64,000 nt of DNA from Terribacillus aidingensis (GCF_900215625.1 NZ_OBEK01000003.1:1-64000), one strand, 5' to 3'. Shown: positions 48,417-56,733, counted from the first letter of the stretch. A program made the numbers and translations. The notes: generated from the sequence alone by a model not told the origin.

Positions 48417-48713
48417 TTATCTGAAACCGAAGTTTTGTGCTAGTGCTTGGTCTTGCTCTTGTACGGCTTGCGCTGTTTTTTCCAACTGAGCTTGGATATC
48501 AAGCATAAGCTGAGAGAATTCTTGAACTTTTGGTCTTAGCTGAACGAATTGATCATCAAAGCGATCGAATGCTCTACCTTCCCACTCTGTGCGAAGTTGG
48601 TCTTGCAAGTTAGATAGGGTGTTTAGAACATCATCGATTCGTTGAGAACTAGTACCATATGTTTTTGCGTGGTTTTGTAATTGCTCTGGGGTCATGCGAA
48701 TTTGTCCAGACAT
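48417..48713 (-). CDS. esxA: WXG100 protein EsxA (YukE)
   Basis: 98 residues, helical hairpin with the WxG turn in RTEWEGRAFDRFDDQF. Begins SGQIRMTPEQLQNHAKTY, very like EsxA/YukE. First gene of the T7SS operon, with AAAGGAGC before the ATG. EsxA is the main secreted substrate and activates EssC. Confidence 0.96.
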   Translation of the reverse strand: MSGQIRMTPEQLQNHAKTYGTSSQRIDDVLNTLSNLQDQLRTEWEGRAFDRFDDQFVQLRPKVQEFSQLMLDIQAQLEKTAQAVQEQDQALAQNFGFR

Positions 48714-49014
48714 TTACTCAGCTCCTTTATTTTTTTTACAGAAGGTTGTATCTATTCCAATAAATGTATACCCTTCACCTTCACATTTAAATCCTAAAGA
48801 AAGTAAAAATTAAAGTCAACGAAGTATGAAACGATTTCCAGAAATTGATTAGTAAGTCACAATTTTCGCTAGGATTATATCCCGGTTATTGTAATAGACT
48901 AATAACCACCCACTATAATAGTCTTATAAAATGGTAAAATGAGGTATTTTGTCGAATCGTGGGTATCAGTATAGTTTTCATAAAAAAGAGCGTGCATAAA
49001 CACACCCACGCTAC
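48714..49014. other. Intergenic region upstream of esxA
   Basis: About 300 bases. It must contain the T7SS operon promoter on the minus strand, but I cannot pick one with confidence. A terminator for the ykkCD operon lies at 48982-49013. Confidence 0.5.
48982..49013 (-). terminator. Terminator after ykkCD
   Basis: AGCGTG / CACGCT stem with 12-base loop and AAAAAA on the left (T-run on the minus strand). Confidence 0.65.
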
Positions 49015-49329
49015 TTAAGCAATCAATTTCAATCCAACTGCAGCTGCCAATATCATCGCAATACAGATAATCCTCTTCCAATCTTTCGACTCCCGAAAGA
49101 AAAGCATTCCAACAATAGCACCTCCTGCAGTTCCGATTCCCGTCCAAATCGCATAAGCGGTTCCCATTGGAAGAGAAGCCATACTATAGGATAAGCATCC
49201 AAAGCTCCCTGCAAACCCCAGTATGAACAAACTTATATTAGCTGCAGTTGGTTTATCATTTACTTTATTAATCATGGTAACGCCAAATACTTCGAATAAA
49301 CCTGCGATAATTAGTACAATCCAAGCCAT
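49015..49329 (-). CDS. ykkD: Small multidrug resistance (SMR) protein, YkkD-like guanidinium exporter subunit
   Basis: 104 residues, four membrane helices. The pattern LIIAGLFEVFGVTMINKVND, then PMGTAYAIWTGIGTAGGAIVG, closely resembles B. subtilis YkkD. ATG 49329 follows GGAGGAG with ten bases between; a GTG one codon earlier is the alternative. It overlaps the ykkC stop. Expected to work as a heterodimer with YkkC. Confidence 0.92.
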   Translation of the reverse strand: MAWIVLIIAGLFEVFGVTMINKVNDKPTAANISLFILGFAGSFGCLSYSMASLPMGTAYAIWTGIGTAGGAIVGMLFFRESKDWKRIICIAMILAAAVGLKLIA

Positions 49330-49667
49330 CACATACTCTCCTCCTTCCGGTTATCTCCAGTTACAAGTTTGAGTCCAATCACTCCTGCCAGCAGCAAGGT
49401 AATCAATACTACTTTTGCAAGCCGAAATGGTTCCCCAAAGAAGAGCATATCAGCGATAACTGTACCAGTTGATCCAATACCAACAAAAAGGGCGTAAACC
49501 GTACCGACAGGCAGATGCTTACTCGCCTGCATCATTAAATAAAAACTGAGTAAAATACAAACAACCGTACCAGTCCATTCCCAAAAGTTACTCGCATGCT
49601 TCAAGCCAATCACCCACAGAACTTCAATAATACCGGCCAGCAGGACATACAACCATTGTTTTGTCAT
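49329..49667 (-). CDS. ykkC: SMR protein, YkkC-like guanidinium exporter subunit
   Basis: 112 residues, four membrane helices. LLAGIIEVLWVIGLKHASNF carries the Glu of the first helix and the W-x-I-G-L-K pattern of guanidinium exporters (Gdx); HLPVGTVYALFVGIGSTGTV follows. Of three consecutive ATGs, 49667 is best spaced from GGAGG. A guanidine-I riboswitch precedes the gene, so the physiological role is guanidinium export. Confidence 0.93.
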   Translation of the reverse strand: MTKQWLYVLLAGIIEVLWVIGLKHASNFWEWTGTVVCILLSFYLMMQASKHLPVGTVYALFVGIGSTGTVIADMLFFGEPFRLAKVVLITLLLAGVIGLKLVTGDNRKEESM

Positions 49668-49690
49668 CATCATTTCCTCCAATCAAAAAA

Positions 49691-49717
49691 GCCTGGGAGA
49701 ATTGTCATCTCCCAGGC
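49691..49717 (-). terminator. Guanidine-riboswitch controlled terminator
   Basis: GCCTGGGAGA / TCTCCCAGGC, 10-bp perfect stem, with AAAAAA at 49685-49690 that gives the T-run on the minus strand. Its 5' arm (minus strand) is the conserved 3' part of the aptamer. Confidence 0.9.
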
Positions 49718-49806
49718 TTTTATCCTTCCGTGTCACAGCAGAACTGTGTGTTTTCTCTCGGACCAGGCCAGCTTGCTGCTGCGGAACCCTAGAAAACTAT
49801 CTCCAT
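49700..49806 (-). promoter_or_regulatory. Guanidine-I (ykkC class) riboswitch
   Basis: Read on the minus strand, the aptamer shows CTAGGGTTCCG, then GGTCCGAGAGAAAAC, ACACGG and AAAAGCCTGGGAGA, the conserved blocks of the ykkC-I RNA, in order. The last block overlaps the terminator stem; guanidinium binding would hold it in the aptamer and allow transcription of ykkC and ykkD. Confidence 0.95.
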
Positions 49807-49897
49807 ATTTATTTCTGTAAGTATAAAGGGTTAACGAGCAGGATGCAAGCATTCAAAGATCAGAATCTTTATAATAAGGTTAGAAGGAAGTGTATGT

Positions 49898-50659
49898 ATG
49901 CAATTATTTAAAGCACTACTGGAACAACGGATTGGATTAACGGAAGAAGTAACTCTTGCTTCCATGCCGATTTTTCTTGAAAAATTTTCACAAGCAATAC
50001 CATTTGAGAACTTACGTATAATAAACCAACAGGCAAGCCCGCTTACAAAAACAGATTTGCACAAAAAGATTCTTTTGCGAAATGAAGGCGGCGTTTGTTA
50101 TGAATTAAATTCACTCCTTTACTATTACCTACTAGAAGAGGGATGGAGTGTTACCATGCTGACAGCCTGCATCTATAACCAGCAGGAAAATGTATGGAGT
50201 GCAACCGGGAACACCCATGTGATTATCCTTTTAGAGCATTACGGAAAGAAATATATCGTAGATGCAGGATTTGGAGCGAATATTCCTCTTGCTCCTGTCC
50301 CATTAGATGGACAAACAGTCTCAACTCCTAATGGTCAATTTCGGATCAAACAGAAAGATATGTTTTCTATTCTTGAATTAAAATTATCAAATCGTGATTA
50401 TGAGTGGCGTACAGGTTATCGTTTTTTAGAGGCAAACAAAATTACCGATTTAAAACAATTAAATCATATTCAGAAAATAATCGAGACTGATGCTGCTTCA
50501 CCTTTCAATAAGTCTCCTTTACTTACGAAACGGACAACAGCTGGATCCTCTACTTTAACGCCAAATTCGTTTTCCGAATGGAACAATGGTGCAGCTGTTA
50601 AACAGACAATTAATGAAGAAACGTATTATATGTTACTAAACGCTAAGTTTAATATGTAA
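49898..50659 (+). CDS. nat: Arylamine N-acetyltransferase
   Basis: 253 residues. Catalytic triad positions are visible: Cys in GGVCYELNSLLYYYL, His in NTHVIILLEHYGK, and Asp in IVDAGFGANIPLAP. The N-terminal QAIPFENLRI is another family mark. Acetylates arylamines and hydrazines from acetyl-CoA. AAGGAAGTG lies upstream of ATG 49898. Confidence 0.92.
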   Translation: MQLFKALLEQRIGLTEEVTLASMPIFLEKFSQAIPFENLRIINQQASPLTKTDLHKKILLRNEGGVCYELNSLLYYYLLEEGWSVTMLTACIYNQQENVWSATGNTHVIILLEHYGKKYIVDAGFGANIPLAPVPLDGQTVSTPNGQFRIKQKDMFSILELKLSNRDYEWRTGYRFLEANKITDLKQLNHIQKIIETDAASPFNKSPLLTKRTTAGSSTLTPNSFSEWNNGAAVKQTINEETYYMLLNAKFNM

Positions 50660-50924
50660 TTCCCGCCGCAGACAATGCGGCTTTCCTTATTGTTTACAGC
50701 ACACACAACTTTCACCCTCGCATAATCCCCCGACCCGATCACATTCTAAGTGAAACAAAAAAGGGTCGGGCATACAGCAGTTGCATTAGCGAACGAAAAA
50801 GACTGATAGGTACAGGCTAGTACTAATTTCTCGGTTTAATTGTGATTCTTAACAACAAGTATGAATAATTCTGTAACACTGCACACAAATAAAAAGGGAT
50901 GACCGCAGCGGTCATCCCTTTTTA
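50660..50924. other. Intergenic region after nat
   Basis: Apart from the terminator at 50891-50923 and a weak CCGC / GCGG hairpin just after the nat stop, I see no gene or regulatory site. Confidence 0.5.
50891..50923. terminator. Bidirectional terminator
   Basis: AAAAAGGGATGACCG / CGGTCATCCCTTTTT, 15-bp perfect stem with CAG loop. Serves the minus-strand monooxygenase gene and possibly nat. Confidence 0.88.
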
Positions 50925-51218
50925 TTAATTTACTTTCTCACCTTGGTAAACATCTACATCTAATGGTGCGCTTAGCATTTCTTTTGCAGCTGCACTGAAT
51001 TTTTGGAAGTGGCTGCTGCTGTTATGTGCTTGTACAGCGTCCATGTCTTTCCAGTTTTCAACCATGATAAGGCTGTTTGCATCTTTCGGATCTTGGTATA
51101 AATCATAGCTATTGTTGCCTGCTTCTGCACGGCTTCCTTCTACAACAGCATCGATTTCTTTAAGAAATTCTTCTTTCTTTTCAGGTTTTACTGCCATTCT
51201 GGCATGAATAATAATCAT
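50925..51218 (-). CDS. Antibiotic-biosynthesis-monooxygenase (ABM) domain protein
   Basis: 97 residues with the dimeric alpha/beta barrel pattern MIIIHARMAVKPEKKEEFL..., YDLYQDPKDANSLIMVENWKD, and HNSSSHFQKF. Similar to YgiN-type quinol monooxygenases. Twelve bases after the nitroreductase gene. Probably acts on quinones or other reactive aromatics. Confidence 0.87.
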   Translation of the reverse strand: MIIIHARMAVKPEKKEEFLKEIDAVVEGSRAEAGNNSYDLYQDPKDANSLIMVENWKDMDAVQAHNSSSHFQKFSAAAKEMLSAPLDVDVYQGEKVN

Positions 51219-51230
51219 ATCTATCTCTCC

Positions 51231-51875
51231 TTATTTCCATTCTGTAATTTGTTCTACCGGAAAACGGTAAGATTGATGGCCATTGTCCAGTGCTTTACCA
51301 ATTGATAAAAGCATTACTGGCGCATAGCGATTCTTATCCAGGTCAAATGCTTCCGCTATCTTATCTTTCTCAAACCCGCCAATTGGATTCGTATCGTATC
51401 CATAAGCTTTGGCTGTCAGCATGATTTGCATCGCTACAAGACCGCTATCAATCAAGACAGTTTCGCGCTTTCCTTGTTCTGAAATACCTGATAGTAAGTT
51501 GCGGATAGCAGGCACTTGCTGATCTCTCACATCCTGTGGCATCATGCCAAGTTCAACTGCTTTCCCATAAATCTCTTCCAGATAATCAAGATTCTGCAAG
51601 TCGCCAAATACTGCAATGACTGCAGAAGATGATTCTACTTGCCGCTGATTAAACCATGCCAGCGGTGCAAGCTTTGCTTTTGCCTCTGGACTTTCAATGA
51701 TAACAAATCGCCACGGCTGTAAGTTAGTAGAAGATGGTGCTTTTGTTGCAGCTGTAAGTATTTCGGTCATTTCTTCTTTGCTGATTTTAACATTTTTGTC
51801 ATAGCGGCGTATAGAGCGGCGGTCATGTAAGACTTGCAAAAACGCCTCTTTATTATAAGTTGATGCCTGGTTCAT
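51231..51875 (-). CDS. Nitroreductase-family NAD(P)H:FMN oxidoreductase
   Basis: 214 residues. FMN-binding RRSIRRYD at the N-terminus, then KAPSSTNLQPWRFVIIES and the C-terminal YDTNPIGGFEKDKIAEAF. Close to YodC/MhqN- and YdgI-type enzymes that detoxify quinones or nitroaromatics. ATG is within the MarR stop (ATGA), and GGGGGAG precedes it. Confidence 0.92.
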   Translation of the reverse strand: MNQASTYNKEAFLQVLHDRRSIRRYDKNVKISKEEMTEILTAATKAPSSTNLQPWRFVIIESPEAKAKLAPLAWFNQRQVESSSAVIAVFGDLQNLDYLEEIYGKAVELGMMPQDVRDQQVPAIRNLLSGISEQGKRETVLIDSGLVAMQIMLTAKAYGYDTNPIGGFEKDKIAEAFDLDKNRYAPVMLLSIGKALDNGHQSYRFPVEQITEWK

Positions 51876-52327
51876 TTTTCTCCCCCTAGGTCCTGTTTCG
51901 TGACACGTGAGACATTGTCACTGACTTTGTTTATCATGTACAGGAATTGCTTCAATTCCTCTTCTGAAAAATCAGCCAGTGTCTCTTCTATAAATTGACC
52001 TTTTTCTTGATAAGATTCCTTTATATGGCGCTTGGCTGTATCATCCAGCTTTACCCATGTAGCTCGCTGATCATCTGCTTTCTTGTAGCGAACAATCGTA
52101 CCGGCAGCTTCTAGTTGTTTCAAATGTCTGGTCACAGCTGCGGCATCGATATTAACTTCCTTTTGTAAAGCAGATTGAGGTATTTCTTCATGCTGCAGCA
52201 AGTAATGAAGTATCTCCACTCGGGAAGTACTAGCACCGAAGCATGTCTCAAATTTTGAGCACAGGTCCTTATTTACTGCCTGCAGCTGTAAAAAAATCTG
52301 TAAACGGACAGAACAAGAATCATCCAT
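51872..52327 (-). CDS. MarR-family transcriptional regulator
   Basis: 151 residues, winged helix (PQSALQKEVNIDAAAVTRHLKQLEAAGTIVRY, wing KADDQRATWVKL). Two Cys near the N-terminus (DDSCSVR and NKDLCSKFETCFG) could sense thiol-reactive compounds as in YodB/HypR-like regulators, which is inference. ATG 52327 follows GGAAGGA; a longer frame to 52345 overlaps that site. Divergent promoter region carries a palindrome. Likely represses itself and the nitroreductase/monooxygenase genes. Confidence 0.9.
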   Translation of the reverse strand: MDDSCSVRLQIFLQLQAVNKDLCSKFETCFGASTSRVEILHYLLQHEEIPQSALQKEVNIDAAAVTRHLKQLEAAGTIVRYKKADDQRATWVKLDDTAKRHIKESYQEKGQFIEETLADFSEEELKQFLYMINKVSDNVSRVTKQDLGGEK

Positions 52328-52347
52328 TGGCAAAATCCTTCCCATAA

Positions 52348-52363
52348 AATTGATGCATCAATT
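52348..52363. promoter_or_regulatory. MarR operator palindrome
   Basis: AATTGATGCATCAATT, a perfect 16-bp palindrome about 20 bases before the MarR start, followed by a second imperfect dyad TTGATAGGTCAA at about 52366-52377. Both share the half-site TTGAT. Confidence 0.75.
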
Positions 52364-52418
52364 ATTGATAGGTCAATGATATAACTTAAATGTCTTACTG
52401 TCAACGAGCTTGCTCAAT

Positions 52419-52447
52419 AAAAAGAGTGATGTATATACACCACCCTT
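52419..52447 (-). terminator. Terminator after SDR gene
   Basis: AAGAGTGATGTA / TACACCACCCTT stem with several G-U pairs on the minus strand, then TTTTTATT on the minus strand. Confidence 0.6.
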
Positions 52448-53270
52448 AATCGGTCGTTTCCTTCCAGCTGTCGTCCATCACCATTTTACCTGGCCATGTG
52501 TAAGCAGTCAGTCCGCCATCTACAACTAGATCCTGACCAGTGATGTAGGAACTGTCATCGGAAACAAGGAACAGTACTGCTTTAGCAATTTCCTCCGGTG
52601 CACCAAGTCTGCCCATCGGGGCCAGCCATTTGTTCGCTTTACGGAATTCCTTACCTTGCTCTTCCGCTTTTGAACCAGACAACTCATCGATTAATGGTGT
52701 TTCAATCGTACCTGGTGAAACAGAGTTTGCCCGGATGCCTAGTCTGCCATAATCAATAGCTGTCGCTTTCGTGAAATTGATGATACCGCCTTTGGCAGCA
52801 TTATAGCCAGAACGGTCCAGATCAGCAAAGCTACCGCTCATGGACGCATTGTTCACGATTGCTCCCTTACCATTCTCCAGCATGAGCGGTATGAGGAACT
52901 TACTCATTAAGAACGTACCGCGCAAATCTGTTTTTTGAATCGAATCAAATAATTCAATCGGATATTCATGCACCTTGCCGCCTTCTTGATCAATACCAGC
53001 ATTGTTGAAAAGTACATCTACTTTACCGTACTTTTCTTTGACGGTGCTGACAAATTCCTGCACACTATTTTCGTCAGATACATCTACTTTAAAAGCCTCT
53101 GCTTGTCCACCATCTTTTTGGATAGAATCCGTCAGTTCCGTTAACTCCCCCTGCTTCACATCAGCTACGAGTACTGCAGCACCTTCTTTTGCAAATAAAG
53201 AAGCAGTTGCTCTGCCAATGCCAGTTGCTCCGCCGGTAACGACTGCAACACGATTATCTAATTTACCCAT
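52446..53270 (-). CDS. SDR-family oxidoreductase
   Basis: 274 residues, classical [19 protein letters not shown] (NAD(P) binding), [11 protein letters not shown], active Ser near NNASMSGSF, and YNAAKGG. The end [19 protein letters not shown] is a usual SDR tail. Start at ATG 53270 after AAAGGAG; the longer frame has no ribosome site. Substrate unknown. Confidence 0.92.
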   Translation of the reverse strand: MGKLDNRVAVVTGGATGIGRATASLFAKEGAAVLVADVKQGELTELTDSIQKDGGQAEAFKVDVSDENSVQEFVSTVKEKYGKVDVLFNNAGIDQEGGKVHEYPIELFDSIQKTDLRGTFLMSKFLIPLMLENGKGAIVNNASMSGSFADLDRSGYNAAKGGIINFTKATAIDYGRLGIRANSVSPGTIETPLIDELSGSKAEEQGKEFRKANKWLAPMGRLGAPEEIAKAVLFLVSDDSSYITGQDLVVDGGLTAYTWPGKMVMDDSWKETTD

Positions 53271-53484
53271 GTCTAAAACTCCTTTGCCATTATACTCTCT
53301 GTATTGTTTTACCAACTTCGCATAAAACGAAACATTTACAGAATGAGCAGTTTAAGCTTGGAATACTTTCGACAAAATCCATCAATTTCTTCCTTAATAT
53401 GTATATTATTGCCGTTTAATCTGCTAAAATAAAGGCAGATATCCGAACAATTTTCTTGTATTTTAAGAGAAAGGACTGGAATAC

Positions 53485-54513
53485 GTGCAAATCATTTTGA
53501 AAGACAGTTTTCACAATTTGCTAGTCAAGTGGTACGAACATGTAAAATTACATGATACAGCTGAGGCATTAACACTTCGTAATATGCTTGAGGAGCTGCC
53601 AAAGTCTGAAAGCGAGTGGATGCTGTTTCGCTTATTTGAAGTGAAGCATCTGCTGCAAAACCATTACATAGCACAAGCAAAAAGGATAATGAAATCCATA
53701 TGTGTATCGGAATTAGATGATAAATATTTGTTTTATTATTGTCTTTTTCAATCTGATATTTTTCTTTTAGATGGCGAACATAAGAAAGCAATTTGCACTT
53801 TGGAAAAAGCGGAAAATTATGTGGCGGCTGTAGAAGAGGATGACACTGCGGAACTGCATTACAAGCTTGGAACCAATTTTCACTATCTTGGCATAACACC
53901 TCTTGCAAAGCTGCATTTTGAACAGGCATTTCGATTATTCAGCAAGGACAATACTTCTTTAGTACGTAAATCACATGCACTCATGGGAATGGGACTTACT
54001 TCACTAAATGCTGGAGAAGAAAAAGATGCAGAAAAATATCTTCTGCTTGCAACAAAAATAGCTGAAAAGTTAAAACATAAGCAATCACTTGCTTCTGTCT
54101 ACCATAATCTTGGCGCGCTATTTCTTCATCAAAACAGAACTGCAGACGCACTTTTTTATCTGGAAAAGGTTAATGAACTTGCAGACTCTTCCCTCCTTAT
54201 TGCAAATGATTATTTGCGCACAGAGGCTTATATGAAACAAGGAAATCACCAGAAGGCTTATCAGTCTTTTGAACACGGATTCCAATTATGCAAACAGGAA
54301 AACAGTAAAGATTATCTTTGGCGTTTCGCTATGCTAGTGAAAAAGTTTGATGATCCAGAGGGCTTTCGTGTATTAGTTGAACCCAGCATGTCCCAGCTCC
54401 AAGGAGCAAGACATGAACATGCGACGGAGCGCTTCCGCCACTTGCTGACTGCATACTTTACAGAAAACGAGCAATTCGACCAAGCAGTTAAAATTCAACT
54501 CGCTACCTGTTAG
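53485..54513 (+). CDS. Rap-like TPR protein
   Basis: 342 residues. An N-terminal three-helix part (VKWYEHVKLHDTAEALTLRNML) and about seven TPR-like repeats (AELHYKLGTNFHYLGITPLAKLHFEQAF; SLASVYHNLGALFLHQNRTADALFYLEK) match the layout of Bacillus Rap phosphatases and related RNPP regulators. Starts GTG 53485 after AAAGGA. No phr-type signal peptide gene follows: the next gene converges from the other strand and overlaps by four bases. It may respond to an unlinked peptide or act alone. Confidence 0.8.
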   Translation: MQIILKDSFHNLLVKWYEHVKLHDTAEALTLRNMLEELPKSESEWMLFRLFEVKHLLQNHYIAQAKRIMKSICVSELDDKYLFYYCLFQSDIFLLDGEHKKAICTLEKAENYVAAVEEDDTAELHYKLGTNFHYLGITPLAKLHFEQAFRLFSKDNTSLVRKSHALMGMGLTSLNAGEEKDAEKYLLLATKIAEKLKHKQSLASVYHNLGALFLHQNRTADALFYLEKVNELADSSLLIANDYLRTEAYMKQGNHQKAYQSFEHGFQLCKQENSKDYLWRFAMLVKKFDDPEGFRVLVEPSMSQLQGARHEHATERFRHLLTAYFTENEQFDQAVKIQLATC

Positions 54514-55121
54514 CGGTAAAATACATGGTTTCCGATTTGCTTCACTTGCTCTTGTGTATCGGCTATCCAATTTGTTGTAGCAGTTTTTGGATTCATGAAC
54601 CAAACAATATTATTCATATTATCTTTTTGAATTAGTGCATCAGCTACAGCTTGTTCTGTCTCTTCTGTTGGTTCACTCTTCCAAATAACACCAGTCATTA
54701 CTGGCTGAAACTGCCCCTCTTGCATAATGACATCATGAATGGTATCCGGAAACTCTTCGCTTTCTATCCGATTCAAGACTACTGTCGCAACTGCTACTTT
54801 ACCTGGATAGTCTTCCCCGCTCGTCTCTGCTTGTACTAATCTTTGCAAAAGATGAATGTCTTCTGCGCTGTATTGTTTTTGTTTAAACGTTACCTTGTTC
54901 AATTCAGATCTTTGCTTCTCTTGTTCTGATAAGACAAGGGAAGCTGGTCCTTCTACTGTATGCAAGTTTTTTTCATTTAAGGAAGGCTGTATTCTTTCAT
55001 CTGCGTAGACTTTTGCTGGATATACACCTTGCTTCATATTTTGCATCGGCAAATAAAGCAATAGAACTAAGTTACTTATGACAAAGAAGATTAATAAGGA
55101 ATGTGAGAGTATTTTTTGCAT
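54510..55121 (-). CDS. SleB/CwlJ-type cell-wall hydrolase
   Basis: 203 residues. One N-terminal membrane helix or signal (LLIFFVISNLVLLLYLPM), a linker, then a Hydrolase_2 domain: IHLLQRLVQAETSGEDYPGKVAVATVVLNRI contains the catalytic Glu, and FMNPKTATTNWI ends it. Likely a lytic transglycosylase acting on cortex or vegetative peptidoglycan, similar to YkvT. Converges with the Rap-like gene. Confidence 0.9.
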   Translation of the reverse strand: MQKILSHSLLIFFVISNLVLLLYLPMQNMKQGVYPAKVYADERIQPSLNEKNLHTVEGPASLVLSEQEKQRSELNKVTFKQKQYSAEDIHLLQRLVQAETSGEDYPGKVAVATVVLNRIESEEFPDTIHDVIMQEGQFQPVMTGVIWKSEPTEETEQAVADALIQKDNMNNIVWFMNPKTATTNWIADTQEQVKQIGNHVFYR

Positions 55122-55351
55122 AATCCAGTCCTTTACTATGTTTATGTAAGTTAAAATTCAATCCATTAACGCTTAATACCCACTCATATCTAATGACAAA
55201 CATTTACTTGCTATGGCTAGTGTATGTGACAATTGTGAAAACTAATCCTGTCAATTGCTTTCTAACTTGGAATTCTTTTCACTTCCTCAAGTTACTTGCC
55301 CATCCTTCACTGGACGATTGTGCATACAGTAAAGAGATAGGAGGAATGAAC

Positions 55352-55621
55352 ATGAGCTATACACATTACCCGTGTCATCCAGCACAGACAGCATACACAA
55401 ACGCCTATGCGCGAAATAATGGGGAAGATCAGCGATTTGGGTTTGCCTTCATCCCATTTCTTGGCGGTCTTGCTGGCGGGCTTCTAGGCAGTGCTTTCGT
55501 AAATGGCCCTGGATATGGTTACAAATACAGCAACCCTTATCCGGTACCTTATCCAGTCCCTTATGCCTATCCAGCACCGTACCCTTACGGCAGCTACTAT
55601 TATCCAGGGCGGCCGCGTTAA
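55352..55621 (+). CDS. Small Pro/Tyr/Gly-rich protein, possible spore-coat component
   Basis: 89 residues. A short N-terminal stretch with MSYTHYPCHPAQ, a Gly-rich hydrophobic centre FAFIPFLGGLAGGLLGSAF, and a YPVPYPVPYAYPAPYPYG repeat near the end. This pattern is common in small Bacillus coat or surface proteins. ATG 55352 follows AGGAGG with seven bases; the longer frame is not supported. Confidence 0.72.
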   Translation: MSYTHYPCHPAQTAYTNAYARNNGEDQRFGFAFIPFLGGLAGGLLGSAFVNGPGYGYKYSNPYPVPYPVPYAYPAPYPYGSYYYPGRPR

Positions 55622-55698
55622 TATAGATGGGCAGCTATTGCTGTCCTTACATATTTTCTGACGAAATAGCCACACTATTAGTCAGGAGGTGGCTTTAT

Positions 55699-55851
55699 AT
55701 GCAGCAAAAGCAAACAAAACCTGTTCAGCGTGATGAAGCAGCAGAAGCAATCGGACTGGATCAGAACGAGCAAGCAATGAATGGGGAGTACGGTCATCCG
55801 GAAACAGAATATGAAAACAATGTCCATAAACAAGAGAAAACACAGCGATAA
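55699..55851 (+). CDS. Small hydrophilic protein, unknown
   Basis: 50 residues, Gln/Glu/Asn-rich (MQQKQTKPVQRDEAAEAIG...). Supported mainly by a strong ribosome site (TCAGGAGGTGG) and the terminator directly behind. No family recognised; its composition resembles small spore or sporulation proteins. Confidence 0.6.
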   Translation: MQQKQTKPVQRDEAAEAIGLDQNEQAMNGEYGHPETEYENNVHKQEKTQR

Positions 55852-55868
55852 CAGCTGTGTTTCTTTTT
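55838..55868 (+). terminator. Terminator after small hydrophilic protein gene
   Basis: AAACACAGC / GCTGTGTTT stem followed by CTTTTT. Confidence 0.75.
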
Positions 55869-55871
55869 GGA

Positions 55872-55973
55872 TTATATAAATTTAGAAGCGATATAAGTAA
55901 CAACAAACCATACTGCGAGCGCCACAACAATACCTAGCAAAAATCCTCTAATAAATGAATACCGACTGCGCAC
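55872..55973 (-). CDS. 33-residue single-helix membrane protein
   Basis: Reads MRSRYSFIRGFLLGIVVALA, then a continued hydrophobic stretch ending YIASKFI. Starts GTG 55973 with AAAGAGGTG upstream. One membrane helix with a basic head inside. Supported by start signals and composition only. Confidence 0.5.
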   Translation of the reverse strand: MRSRYSFIRGFLLGIVVALAVWFVVTYIASKFI

Positions 55974-56052
55974 GTACTAGCACCTCTTTTAGCTTTTAAG
56001 CCTAGTCTGCACATTCTTACATCTTTTTATAAGTACGCAGTCTGTTTCAAGC

Positions 56053-56163
56053 TTACTTTTTAATAGCGGTTGAATTAGTCTTTGCATTAACTTTCGCTGC
56101 CTGCTGCTGCTTCTGATAATCTTCTTTAAATTTTTCCTTTGCCGCAGAATAGATGCAGAACAT
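56053..56163 (-). CDS. 36-residue basic protein
   Basis: Starts ATG 56163 after GAGGAGGGT and reads MFCIYSAAKEKFKEDYQKQ, then an Ala/Lys/Asn tail. Helical and charged. The good ribosome site is the main support. No family recognised. Confidence 0.5.
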   Translation of the reverse strand: MFCIYSAAKEKFKEDYQKQQQAAKVNAKTNSTAIKK

Positions 56164-56309
56164 GCCCGACCCTCCTCTTTTATTTGTTACTTCTGTTTTG
56201 CCAATTTGCTGATTATTAAAACTCGTTTTTTTAACTTTTTTAAGCAGTATGCAAAATATTTTCTCAGGTGTCAGCTGATTAGAATTACCCTTCTAACCAG
56301 CAACCTATT

Positions 56310-56681
56310 TTATTCAGCAGCATAGTATGCCTCAGCCGCTTTCGCCGCCTGCTTCCTTAACACGGAAAACGGCATACTGCCCTTCTCTCTTTTCAGGTTT
56401 ACTACTAATTGCTGCCATATTGCTTCTTCACGAATACTGTCCAGCAGTTCGTGTCCATCCCAGGTTAGGCCGTAAATGAGCAGTTCCTCTTCTTCCTCTT
56501 CCTCATCAAGCACCGTTTCCAGTTTGATTAACTTCGCTTCCTTCATCAGCTGCAAATGATATTTCATTTCCTCTTCTGTATAATCATCCTCCTCTGTCAC
56601 CTCCAGTGCAAAGCCGCCCTCCGTGTATTCCGATTCTATATCCAATAGGAGGTCTCTGATAATACTCATATCTCGCTTCAT
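56310..56681 (-). CDS. DUF2513 protein
   Basis: 123 residues: MKRDMSIIRDLLLDIES at the start and LTWDGHELLDSIREEAIW later are the DUF2513 signature, a small winged-helix-like family common on mobile elements. A Glu-rich loop (DEEEEEEEL) sits in the middle. ATG 56681 is preferred after GAGGTG; two earlier starts exist. Confidence 0.83.
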   Translation of the reverse strand: MKRDMSIIRDLLLDIESEYTEGGFALEVTEEDDYTEEEMKYHLQLMKEAKLIKLETVLDEEEEEEELLIYGLTWDGHELLDSIREEAIWQQLVVNLKREKGSMPFSVLRKQAAKAAEAYYAAE

Positions 56682-56733
56682 GCGCATCACCTCTATCCCT
56701 TATTTCTGCCTGGAAAGGTTTATTCCTTCAAAA

